Made by a program: the position numbers and the translations under genes. Of a stretch of 64,000 bases of DNA, positions 1 through 8,042 are shown one piece after another. Position 1 is the first letter of the stretch; every line of letters starts with the position of its first letter. This DNA comes from Clostridiales bacterium (lineage in GTDB: Bacteria > Bacillota > Clostridia > Saccharofermentanales > Saccharofermentanaceae): contig JAFWLP010000038.1 of assembly GCA_017511005.1 (NCBI GenBank), forward strand, positions 21,147 through 85,146. The letters run 5' to 3'. The notes below the pieces were generated by a model. It did not search any database and was not told the origin of the DNA. It saw only the letters and a list, made by a program, of their open reading frames with translations.

Positions 1-32
1 ATTATCGAATGTCTGGTCTTCTCAGGCATATG

Positions 33-2996
33 TCAGGCATTTCCCTTCCCGATAAAATATTTAGCCACGTCCTCAAATCCGAAACCGTGGGAAGCCTTAA
101 AGAGCAAGGCGTCACCGTCTCTTACATAATCCTCAAGACGTCTCTTCACATCCTCTGTGTCTTTGCATTTAACTATTTCGAGCTTAATATCGACCATATG
201 AGCACCCTTGATAAAATCATCCGCATTTTCGCCTGTTATGAACACCCTGTCGAAGTCATAAGAAGCACATGCCTTGCCCGTAAGCTCATGAAGACCGGGA
301 GCGAATTTTCCGAGTTCAAGCATTCCTCCGAGGGCCAGGACCTTGCGGTGTCCCTTTGCCTTTTTCGAGAAATTCAGGAAGGCGTTTTCCATCGATTCGG
401 GAGAAGCGTTATACGCATCGTCCATGACAAGATATCTTGCTGTCGGGATTATGGCGCCTCTGCCGCCCACGGCACTTTTCTTACTGATAACATCAGCGAT
501 CTTCTGCTGGTTTCCGGGTGTCCCGGTTATGCCGGTCATATAAGCGCAGAAAATGGCAAACAGCGCATTCCTGACTGCGGCTTCACCAAACATTCCCACA
601 TTCAGCGGAACGGAGAAAACTGATTCCTCTCCCATTCTCTTAAGCTTCGCGCCGAAAGACATTCCGGTCTCAGTCTCCTTGACGTCAGTCGCAGAGAGTA
701 TCAGCGGACACGGAAGATCGTCTTCCGGACTGACCTGGATTCCCGCTATGAAATTGTTGATGGTAAGTTCCTTGACACAGCGGTCAAAGAGTTTTCTGTC
801 ATCACTGTTTACGGCAACTATGCCGCCGTCGGTAAGGCCTTCACATATCTCCATCTTGGCTTTCATGATATTGTCTTTGCTCTCGAGCAACTCGATATGT
901 GAATAGCCGATGTTGGTTATTATGGCGATGTCGGGTCTTGCAATGCCCGTAAGGTAGGATATCTGGCCAAGACCCCTCATTCCCATCTCGACGACGATGA
1001 CGTCCGAATCCTCAGGTGCCGAGAGGATCGTCTTGCTCATTCCGATCTCATTGTTATTGTTATTTACGGTCGAATGGACTTTCAGTCCGGTCTTCAGGAC
1101 TTCTGCGATCATGGTTCTGGTCGAAGTCTTTCCGACAGAACCCGTTACGGCGATCACCTTGCAACCGAGCTTGAATCTGTAATGATTCGCAAGCAGGCCC
1201 AGTGCCCTCACTGTATCTTCAACAACTACCGCAACTGCACCCTCCGGCACAGCGTCCTCATCATCTGTAATAACTGCACAGGCACCGAGATCAACTGCAT
1301 CCCCGAGGAAATCATTGCCGTTGAAATTATCACCCTTCAGGGCGATAAAAAGTTCACCTTCACGGATCTTCCTTGTATCAGTGGATACACCCGATATCTC
1401 TATCGAAGTGGAAAAAACGGAGACTCCCGTCTTAGATACCAGCCGTCCTCCGACTGCCTTTTTCACTTCTTCAAGAGTAAACATTGCATGTCTTGTCTCG
1501 CGCTCAAGAACAGCCTCTCTTGCTTTCTCGCTGTCATCGAAATGAATGGTCTCGTTCTCGAATATCTGATAGTCCTCATGACCCTTGCCGGCAATGAGGA
1601 CAGTATCACCTTTCCTTGCCATTGAGACTGCAAGTCTTATGGCGTTGGTCCTGTCGGGCTCGATCTCATATTTACCGTCAGTTTTTGATATGCCGGTAAC
1701 TATGTCGTTTATTATGTCTTCCGGTCTTTCTTTTCTCGGATTGTCAGATGTTATGATCGTATGATCGGAAAGATTTCCGGATACCTCACCCATCTCAAAA
1801 CGTCTTGTAACGGAACGGTTTCCGCCGCATCCGAAGACGGTGATTATCCTTCCTTCGGTATATTCCCTGAGCGTGTTAAGGGCACTCTCCAGGGCTGCCG
1901 CGTTGTGGGCATAATCGACAAGGATGTTTACCCCGAAATCATTCTCCACCGGCTGCATTCTTCCGGGAACGCTGATGCCGGCAAGAGCTTCTTTGACGAA
2001 CCTGATGTCAATGTTCTCCTTATAAGCGGAGCATATCGCGCAAAGCGAATTGTAAACATTGAACCTGCCGGGAAGCGCCACGAAAATATCACCTTTGTAG
2101 TACTTTGAATCAAGCTCGAAAACAGTACCCGTAACATGGCCTTTTCGCTCCGGTCTCAGATTCCTTGCGACAAAATCCGCGTCACCGTCTATCGAGTAAG
2201 TTATGAGGTCCACCCTGTCCCTGCAATAATCAATGACCCTGTCTGCAACACTGCAGTCAAGATTCAGGATACCGGCATCGCAGTTGTCAAATATCCTGAG
2301 CTTGCAGGATAAGTAATCCTCCATGTCAGGATGTTCATTGGGAGCAATATGATCTTCGTAGAGATTGGTGAAAGCCGCTGTCCGGTACCTTACACCTCTG
2401 ACCCTGTCGAGCTTGAGTGCCTGCGAGGAGACTTCCATAACAAGGTCTTCGGAACCGCTCTGAACGAGCCTGTTCATCATATCGAACAGTTCTCTTGATT
2501 CGGGTGTAGTGTGTGATGAATGTGTTATTTCATTCCCGATGATATTGCGAACGGTTCCGATAAGCCCTGTGTTTTTGCCGCTTTTCTCAAGTATCTCCCT
2601 CAGCATGAAAGCCGTGGTGGTCTTTCCTTTTGTTCCGGTGATACCGTATACGGCGATCCTGTTTTCGGGATGGCCGTAGAAGTTCGCACTGAGATCCGAC
2701 AGGTGTTTATGTGTGTCTTCGATCTCTACAACGCTGACATTATTTTCAGAAGCGAGCCTTTCAAGTTCCTCATCGAATGAGCTGTCACGCCCGCTGTCAA
2801 CAGCCAGTGCTGCAGCGCCCTGTGCCACAGCCGCGGAAGCAAAAGAATGCCCGTCAGCGGTAAAGCCCCTGACACAGACGAAAAGGGAGCCTTCCGTTAC
2901 CTTGCGGGAGTCATACTCAACAGACGTGATCTCATTGTCAAGATCACCGAATATAAGTCTGAATTCTAAATTGTTCAAAACTTCCAGGAGCTTCAT
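33..2996 (-). CDS. murE/murF: MurE-MurF fusion: UDP-MurNAc-tripeptide synthetase and tripeptide--D-Ala-D-Ala ligase
   Basis: One uninterrupted 987-residue frame joins two Mur ligases that act in sequence in cytoplasmic peptidoglycan precursor synthesis. Residues 1-500 are MurE: ATP loop TGTKGKTTT at 120-128, a Lys at about 232 in the position of the carbamylated lysine, and DNPR at 418-421, the motif of meso-diaminopimelate-adding enzymes. Residues 505-987 are MurF, starting MFTLEEVKKAV, with its own loop TGSVGKTST. Each half is near the usual length, so both are probably active. Met505 lies at the junction, but no clear Shine-Dalgarno precedes it, so a real fusion is favoured over two proteins. 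AGAGGA precedes the ATG at 2996. It is the last dcw gene in the window; mraY would be expected beyond the left edge. Confidence 0.95.
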   Translation of the reverse strand: MKLLEVLNNLEFRLIFGDLDNEITSVEYDSRKVTEGSLFVCVRGFTADGHSFASAAVAQGAAALAVDSGRDSSFDEELERLASENNVSVVEIEDTHKHLSDLSANFYGHPENRIAVYGITGTKGKTTTAFMLREILEKSGKNTGLIGTVRNIIGNEITHSSHTTPESRELFDMMNRLVQSGSEDLVMEVSSQALKLDRVRGVRYRTAAFTNLYEDHIAPNEHPDMEDYLSCKLRIFDNCDAGILNLDCSVADRVIDYCRDRVDLITYSIDGDADFVARNLRPERKGHVTGTVFELDSKYYKGDIFVALPGRFNVYNSLCAICSAYKENIDIRFVKEALAGISVPGRMQPVENDFGVNILVDYAHNAAALESALNTLREYTEGRIITVFGCGGNRSVTRRFEMGEVSGNLSDHTIITSDNPRKERPEDIINDIVTGISKTDGKYEIEPDRTNAIRLAVSMARKGDTVLIAGKGHEDYQIFENETIHFDDSEKAREAVLERETRHAMFTLEEVKKAVGGRLVSKTGVSVFSTSIEISGVSTDTRKIREGELFIALKGDNFNGNDFLGDAVDLGACAVITDDEDAVPEGAVAVVVEDTVRALGLLANHYRFKLGCKVIAVTGSVGKTSTRTMIAEVLKTGLKVHSTVNNNNNEIGMSKTILSAPEDSDVIVVEMGMRGLGQISYLTGIARPDIAIITNIGYSHIELLESKDNIMKAKMEICEGLTDGGIVAVNSDDRKLFDRCVKELTINNFIAGIQVSPEDDLPCPLILSATDVKETETGMSFGAKLKRMGEESVFSVPLNVGMFGEAAVRNALFAIFCAYMTGITGTPGNQQKIADVISKKSAVGGRGAIIPTARYLVMDDAYNASPESMENAFLNFSKKAKGHRKVLALGGMLELGKFAPGLHELTGKACASYDFDRVFITGENADDFIKGAHMVDIKLEIVKCKDTEDVKRRLEDYVRDGDALLFKASHGFGFEDVAKYFIGKGNA

Positions 2997-3043
2997 ATTA
3001 CTCTTCCTCTGTCAGTATCACATTTTCTGTATTTAAACTGCCA

Positions 3044-3124
3044 ATTATATTAAAACAAATAGCCCGTAAACTTATGTGGCAAAAAGAATGAAATTAACGG
3101 ACCGGCGCACAATATGTTTGTGCG
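3044..3124 (-). promoter_or_regulatory. Hairpin and candidate promoter between the PBP gene and murE/F
   Basis: The 136 bases between the two genes hold a 7-bp stem (CGCACAA/TTGTGCG, 3106-3124) just after the PBP stop codon, without an adjacent U-run. About 55 bases further on is a TATAAT hexamer (3049-3044) with only a weak -35. This could be a partial terminator followed by a secondary promoter for murE/F. Inference only. Confidence 0.3.
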
Positions 3125-3132
3125 TCAGCCCA

Positions 3133-5655
3133 TTAATCCTCCTCATCGTCATGGTTATCGGGCGGAAGCGCGTCCGTTCCGCCGTTCACCGTTGAATTGT
3201 CATAATTCTGGTCCGCCGTATCGTTCTTGTTACCAGCATCGGATAACGTTACGATGATGATGTCTCCCGCATATACGGTAGAACCCGATGTAACGCTCTG
3301 GGCAACACACAGACCCTCGATGTCGCTGTCACTGTCGATCTTACAGTTGAGATTCATCTTAAGGCACGCCTCTATGCATTCGATCGCGGACATTCCCGTC
3401 ATGTTCGGAACTCTCGTGGTGAGCATCTGATCATCTGATATTCCTTCAGGGTAAAGGACGACGATTCCCGTCTTGTAAAGTGTGTGGTAATAATCGGGAT
3501 ATGTTCTCGCGATGATGGTGTCCGGTGTCATGTCCAGCGTTCCGTAAAGCGTTGAAAGGCCGTTGACAGCGATCTTTGACGATGCCTGGGAAGCAGGCAT
3601 TCCGTCAACTTTCTGTACATACCACTGCTTCAGGAGTTCTTTGTATTCCTCTTCTGAGAACCTTCTCTCGACACCCATGTACGAGAGCGTTCCTTCAACG
3701 ATCTTGGCTGCCGTGGATGCTGCGGAGGATGAACCGACTGAATGGTCTCTCGGCTTGTTGATTACCACGAGCACTGCGATCTTAGGGTCGTATGAAGGCG
3801 CATAGCATGAGAATGAGAGAACGTGGGCTCCTTTAAGTTCACCGACGTCGATCGTGGAGGTGGATGTCTTACCTGCTACGGAATAGCCTGCGACCTTACC
3901 TGCCGAACCCGTACCGTCAGAGACAACGCCTTCCATCAGTGTCCTTACGCGTCTGCATGTATCTTCAGAGAATACCGTGCGGACTACCTCAGGCTCGATC
4001 TCATCCACGATATTGCCCTCAGGATCTGTAATGTATTTTATGATGTGCGGTACCAGGAGGTCTCCTCCGTTAACGATAGCGCAGTAGGAAGTGATCAGCT
4101 GGATAGGCGTAACCGTCGAGGACTCTCCGTATGCGAGAACCGCCATGTCGACCGACGTAGGCTCTTTATGGAAGATGCCCTTTCCTTCCGCAGGAAGGTC
4201 TATTCCGGTCTGGTCATAGAAACCGAGCATGCGGACGTAGGAATAATACTTTGTGATACCGATACGGTACGCAAGCTGGGTAAAGATAGGGTTGCAGGAA
4301 TTCTGGAACGCCTTCTGCAACGTCTCATCGCCGTGGTTGTATCCGAGAGATTTCTGGGCCCAGCACGAAATGGTATGCTTCGAAGAGATCGCGATCGGTG
4401 CATCGTTGAACACTTCTTCCTCAGTCGTCAGATTCTCCTCAAAAGCCATGCATGTGGTAAGCGATTTGAATGTTGAACCAGGCTCGTAGGTATCCGAAAC
4501 GCACCGGTTGCGCCAGGCATTTGCCATAACGTATTGAACACGGTCCTCCGAATTCATGAAGTTCCATTTATCGGGATTTGTTCCGTAAGGCATCGCGTAA
4601 GGATCGTTACAGTCATAGTTAGGCAGTGATACCATCGCATACACCGCACCTGTATAAGGATTCATTACTATGGCACATACACCGTCGATCGGATCATACT
4701 TGTCATATGCCTCCTTGGCGGCTTCCTCCGCGATTCTCTGAATACTTATATCGATATTGGTTACTATGTTGTTTCCGTCAGACACATCGATCGTTGTCGC
4801 GTCAGAATAAGGCAGAACACCGCCCGTGATCTCGTCTGTCTCGGAATATCTGTATCCGTCCTCACCTGACAGAACGTCATTGTAATACGCTTCAAGACCG
4901 TAAAGACCGTTAAGGCTTACACCGTCATTCTTTGCATACCCTATGACCTGCGACGCAAGAGAACCGTAGTTGTAATATCTCTGGGGAACCGCAACAAAGC
5001 CAAAACCCTTGACCTTGTTGTCTTTAAGGAACTTATCGAACTGGTCCTTGGTTTCCTGGGGAACATTCTTGGTTACGTCGCATCCCGCAACATCATTCCT
5101 CTTATCATCCTTGTCTTCAGGATCAACCGGTATTATCGAATCGATCTTTTCATACGGAACACCGAGAATGGTAACTACACCTTCCATTATCTCTTCTCTT
5201 GAGAGGATCGTGGAAGTTACCATTTTCGGAGAACAGATAACGGTATAGTCATATGTGTTGGATGCAAGGGGTACAAGATTCGAATCGTAGATCATGCCCC
5301 TGTTCGCGCTGTATGTCATAAGCGTCCACTGTTCGTCAGCAGCCGCCCTAGCGTACTTGTCGTTATCTGTTACGGTCGTACGGTAAAGATTATAGATGAG
5401 ATAGAACGAATACAGGACAACAACGACACCTACGACCGCGATCCATGCCTTGGCAAAGGCTCTGGATCTCGAATGTCTGACCGGCTTTTCCTGCGGCTCT
5501 TTGACGTCTTCGGAAGACACTGCAGCGGATTCTGCTGCCTGAGGTTTTTTCCTGATCTCCGAAGAGCCCTTTAAGGGCTTCCTGCTGTTACTTATCGGGA
5601 TGTGCTGCATAGTAATCAGCCAACGCGTCCTTGGAATCATTGAAATCATCATCAT
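3133..5655 (-). CDS. Class B penicillin-binding protein with PASTA domain (FtsI/SpoVD type)
   Basis: A peptidoglycan transpeptidase of the division or spore-cortex type. In the longest frame (840 aa) there is a cytoplasmic N-terminus, one membrane segment (about 70-90), a dimerisation domain (about 110-290) and the transpeptidase domain. That domain has catalytic STFK at 394-397, SCN as the second motif and KTST as the third (usually KTGT). A PASTA domain follows near residues 725-790, with an acidic Asn/Asp-rich tail. The start is uncertain. The ATG at 5655 has AAGGG four bases upstream but overlaps the ftsL-like gene by 68 bases. The in-frame ATG at 5610 would shorten the overlap but has a poorer site. 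The dcw position suggests division; SpoVD cannot be excluded. Confidence 0.9.
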   Translation of the reverse strand: MMMISMIPRTRWLITMQHIPISNSRKPLKGSSEIRKKPQAAESAAVSSEDVKEPQEKPVRHSRSRAFAKAWIAVVGVVVVLYSFYLIYNLYRTTVTDNDKYARAAADEQWTLMTYSANRGMIYDSNLVPLASNTYDYTVICSPKMVTSTILSREEIMEGVVTILGVPYEKIDSIIPVDPEDKDDKRNDVAGCDVTKNVPQETKDQFDKFLKDNKVKGFGFVAVPQRYYNYGSLASQVIGYAKNDGVSLNGLYGLEAYYNDVLSGEDGYRYSETDEITGGVLPYSDATTIDVSDGNNIVTNIDISIQRIAEEAAKEAYDKYDPIDGVCAIVMNPYTGAVYAMVSLPNYDCNDPYAMPYGTNPDKWNFMNSEDRVQYVMANAWRNRCVSDTYEPGSTFKSLTTCMAFEENLTTEEEVFNDAPIAISSKHTISCWAQKSLGYNHGDETLQKAFQNSCNPIFTQLAYRIGITKYYSYVRMLGFYDQTGIDLPAEGKGIFHKEPTSVDMAVLAYGESSTVTPIQLITSYCAIVNGGDLLVPHIIKYITDPEGNIVDEIEPEVVRTVFSEDTCRRVRTLMEGVVSDGTGSAGKVAGYSVAGKTSTSTIDVGELKGAHVLSFSCYAPSYDPKIAVLVVINKPRDHSVGSSSAASTAAKIVEGTLSYMGVERRFSEEEYKELLKQWYVQKVDGMPASQASSKIAVNGLSTLYGTLDMTPDTIIARTYPDYYHTLYKTGIVVLYPEGISDDQMLTTRVPNMTGMSAIECIEACLKMNLNCKIDSDSDIEGLCVAQSVTSGSTVYAGDIIIVTLSDAGNKNDTADQNYDNSTVNGGTDALPPDNHDDEED

Positions 5656-6256
5656 TGATCCCTTCGGAATTATAATTTGCTTTTGTGCGTAGCGAATCTG
5701 TATTCGGAACAGGAAGATTTATGACCTGATTCTGGTTAGGATCCTGCATGCCGAGAGCTATTGCCTGAGCACGTATCACGTCCATGTCCGCGATTCCGTT
5801 AGCATTCTCTTCCGCATTCACGATCTCTCTCTTGACCGTGTTGATCTCATCCTTAAGATTGGAATTGTCTCTTGCGAGTTCAGATACTTCCGTCTGAGGA
5901 TAGAGAAGCAGCATTACAAGGAATCCCAGAAGGATTACGAGAACGATAGATACGAAAGTCTCTACGAACCTCCTGCTGGTGAGTCTTCTTGCCTTCTTCT
6001 TAAGTTCCTTGGCATCCTCATGTGCGATAGCGTACTGCACTGTTCTCTCCTGAACATCTTCATATGATACAACTGCGGGATTCTTCTCGATGATCAGCTC
6101 TTCATCTTCCATTAGAGCCGTTGTTCTCGGAACCACCTCGCCGTTTCTGTATGCGAGATTGGTCTTACCGGCAGACAGCACCTCGTTAAGCGTTTCATCC
6201 TCCACGCCCACATCGAAGCTCCTGATTTTCTTTTTCGATGTTAATTTTACTGCCAT
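5588..6256 (-). CDS. FtsL-like membrane protein with coiled coil
   Basis: A 222-residue bitopic protein in the ftsL position between rsmH and the class B PBP. About 100 basic/acidic cytoplasmic residues precede one membrane helix (FVSIVLVILLGFLVMLLLYP) and an extracytoplasmic heptad-like coiled coil. This is FtsL architecture, although FtsL sequence is poorly conserved and the cytoplasmic part is longer than usual. In known systems FtsL pairs with DivIC/FtsB and the septal PBP. The ATG at 6256 is preferred over the GTG at 6271: GAGG lies nine bases before the ATG, while the GTG is part of that same purine stretch. The 3' end overlaps the PBP start. Function is inferred from position and topology. 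Confidence 0.75.
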   Translation of the reverse strand: MAVKLTSKKKIRSFDVGVEDETLNEVLSAGKTNLAYRNGEVVPRTTALMEDEELIIEKNPAVVSYEDVQERTVQYAIAHEDAKELKKKARRLTSRRFVETFVSIVLVILLGFLVMLLLYPQTEVSELARDNSNLKDEINTVKREIVNAEENANGIADMDVIRAQAIALGMQDPNQNQVINLPVPNTDSLRTKANYNSEGINDDDFNDSKDALADYYAAHPDK

Positions 6257-6287
6257 ACCTTTGATCCTCACCCTTTACAGATCACAC

Positions 6288-7256
6288 TTAGTTGTACTGT
6301 TCGTTATCGTTCCTTTCGAACACTCTGAGTTTTGAGCTCCTTGACCTCGGATTGATCTCTATCTCCTCGTCCGTAGGTTCAATCGGTTTCTTTGTTATTA
6401 CCGTGCCGAGGGATTTCTTTCCGCAAACACATACGGGGAAATCGCGGGGACATGTGCACGGACTCTCCGCTGTCCTGAACGCTTCCTTGACGATCCTGTC
6501 CTCCAGCGAGTGGAAAGATATCACAGCGAATCTTCCGCCCGGCTTAAGCTTTCTTATACCGTCATTGAGCAATGCCTCAAGGCCGTCCAGCTCATGATTT
6601 ACTTCTATCCTTATTGCCTGGAAGCATCTCTTGGCGGGATGCTGATCTTCACCTTTTCCGTGACCCGGCATGTATTCTTTTATTGCCGCAGCAAGCTCGG
6701 TCGTTCTTGAGAAAGGTTTTGTTCTCCTTCTTTCAACGATACCGTCAGCGATCCTTCCCGCATGATGTTCCTCGCCGTATTCCCTGAAGATCCTCTCAAG
6801 ATCATCCCTGGAATATCTGTTGACGACTTCAGCAGCCGTAAGCCATTCATCGGCATCCATTCTCATGTCAAGAGGTCCGTTCTTCATGTATGAGAACCCT
6901 CTCTCTGCCGTATCCAGCTGATACGAAGAAACACCCAGGTCAGCCATGATGCCGTCAACCTTTCCGATCTTAAGGCTGCGGATAATGTCATCGATATCTT
7001 TATAATCGGATTTGACAGGCATCCAGTCGATCCCTGCAAACGCTTCTTTCCTCTCCATGCACGCTGCAAGAGCGGCACCGTCTTTATCTATTGAGACAAG
7101 GATACCCTTGCCTTTCATTCTTCTCGCGATCTCTGCGCTGTGGCTTCCGCCGCCGGCAGTACAGTCAACATAGATGCCGCCCGGTCTGACGTTCAGCGCG
7201 TCAACAGTCGGATAAAGAAGTACCGGAATGTGTTCAAAATCAGAGGCCTTTAACAT
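6288..7256 (-). CDS. rsmH: 16S rRNA (cytosine-1402-N4)-methyltransferase
   Basis: RsmH (MraW) uses S-adenosylmethionine to methylate N4 of C1402 in 16S rRNA. The 322 residues match the family length. Visible features are the N-terminal HIPVLLYPTVDAL, the SAM-binding DCTAGGGSHSAEI, LGVSSYQLD and, near the C-terminus, FHSLEDRIVK; a CTCPRDFPVC-type cysteine segment lies late in the protein. The start overlaps the end of mraZ by 17 bases with GGAG about ten bases upstream, so the two are probably translationally coupled. It is in its standard dcw position. Confidence 0.97.
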   Translation of the reverse strand: MLKASDFEHIPVLLYPTVDALNVRPGGIYVDCTAGGGSHSAEIARRMKGKGILVSIDKDGAALAACMERKEAFAGIDWMPVKSDYKDIDDIIRSLKIGKVDGIMADLGVSSYQLDTAERGFSYMKNGPLDMRMDADEWLTAAEVVNRYSRDDLERIFREYGEEHHAGRIADGIVERRRTKPFSRTTELAAAIKEYMPGHGKGEDQHPAKRCFQAIRIEVNHELDGLEALLNDGIRKLKPGGRFAVISFHSLEDRIVKEAFRTAESPCTCPRDFPVCVCGKKSLGTVITKKPIEPTDEEIEINPRSRSSKLRVFERNDNEQYN

Positions 7257-7671
7257 AATACGTTGTCTCCAATCCTTCTATGTTGCTCAAGTCGTGATCC
7301 TCATTGTCATAGAACGTCTTCGTGCAGATATCCAGTTTACCGTCATCATCAAATACACAGATCTCATCACCGGGCTTGGCGCCGATCCTGTCCCAAAGCT
7401 CACTGTTAACCGAGATCCTGCCCTGTGAATCAACACTCACTTCACAAGCCTCACCGATGATCACTCTCTTGATCTTACGGATGTTGCGATCCATAACATT
7501 TATATCAGCAAACTGCGGCTTGATCACATTCTCAAAATGATCCTTCGAGTAAACGCAGAGATAGCCGACATCAAGGCTGTTTGTTACCACAACCTCAGCA
7601 CCGAGCTTCTCTTTTTGCTTTGTGGGAATAAAAAATCTCCCCTTAGCGTCTACTTTCTTAACATCTCTCAT
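7240..7671 (-). CDS. mraZ: Transcriptional regulator MraZ
   Basis: First gene of the dcw cluster, 143 residues as is typical. MraZ forms ring-shaped oligomers of AbrB-like swapped hairpins and binds repeats in its own promoter. Both half-motifs are visible: DAKGRFFIP near the N-terminus and DSQGRISV in the second half. The start at 7671 gives MRDVKKVDAKGR, slightly shorter ahead of the first motif than many homologues; an in-frame TGA just upstream excludes a longer protein, and the ribosome site is weak. The promoter and candidate operator lie immediately upstream, which fits autoregulation. Confidence 0.95.
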   Translation of the reverse strand: MRDVKKVDAKGRFFIPTKQKEKLGAEVVVTNSLDVGYLCVYSKDHFENVIKPQFADINVMDRNIRKIKRVIIGEACEVSVDSQGRISVNSELWDRIGAKPGDEICVFDDDGKLDICTKTFYDNEDHDLSNIEGLETTYYVKGL

Positions 7672-7727
7672 CCTGAGTCTCTGTTTTCACTTGATTTTGC
7701 GGCAATAGGAGGATAATATGGACTTGC

Positions 7728-7775
7728 CATCCATTTTCCTCCACCAGAATGGGAAATATCTCCCTAAATCACCAC
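7728..7775 (-). promoter_or_regulatory. Candidate MraZ operator boxes
   Basis: On the minus strand, G-rich half-sites follow the promoter at roughly ten-base spacing: GTGGTGA (7775-7769), AGGGAGA (7765-7759), GTGGAGG (7744-7738) and AATGGATGG (7736-7728). MraZ operators are tandem short GGG/GTGG repeats with about one helical turn spacing ahead of mraZ, so location and period fit. One expected unit in the series is not G-rich. Binding is inferred. Confidence 0.5.
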
Positions 7776-7783
7776 ACATCTGT

Positions 7784-7812
7784 ATTTTATTCGTAACATT
7801 CTTTTAATGCAA
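7784..7812 (-). promoter_or_regulatory. Promoter of the mraZ/dcw operon
   Basis: TTGCAT (7812-7807) and TAAAAT (7789-7784) are separated by exactly 17 bases, a good match to a housekeeping sigma promoter. Transcription would start near 7777, giving a leader of about 105 bases that contains the candidate MraZ boxes. Confidence 0.7.
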
Positions 7813-7929
7813 GTGGATTTTTGTAATTTTTTGGAAATTTGTTAAATATTTTTTCTATGCCGTTTTCCGGTCAGGAAAAGCCGGGAAAAAGGCCTGTTTT
7901 ACGGGACTTTTCCCGCCAAAAACGCAATA

Positions 7930-7962
7930 ATGGCTGCCATGATCCGCGATCATGACAGCCAT
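7930..7962 (-). terminator. Intrinsic terminator after the invertase-fructokinase gene
   Basis: A strong inverted repeat, ATGGCTG/CAGCCAT enclosing CATGATC/GATCATG with a CGC loop. On the minus strand it is followed by TATTGCGTTTTTGG. It lies 80 bases after the fusion gene stop codon. Confidence 0.7.
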
Positions 7963-8042
7963 GTTAATTCATAGGCTGAATAAATATGCGTTCCGGCCGG
8001 TCCGGAACGATCCCATCCGGACATGCAAAAGGATTTCAGGCC

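Larger units (their letters stand above)
7672..8042. other. Gene-free stretch between the invertase fusion and mraZ
   Basis: This 371-base interval holds, from right to left, the terminator of the invertase fusion (7930-7962), an A/T-rich segment with GGGAAAA/TTTTCCC half-sites (about 7880-7915), the mraZ promoter (7784-7812) and candidate MraZ boxes (7728-7775). No ORF or RNA gene was seen. Confidence 0.8.

Noticed and set aside
1-32. Start of another gene downstream of murE/F
   Set aside because: Only 32 bases are present, with no start codon, stop codon or hairpin that can be assigned.
9-623. 204-codon plus-strand frame at the left edge
   Set aside because: It is antisense to the MurF half of the fusion, has no ribosome site or family resemblance, and reflects codon bias of the real gene.
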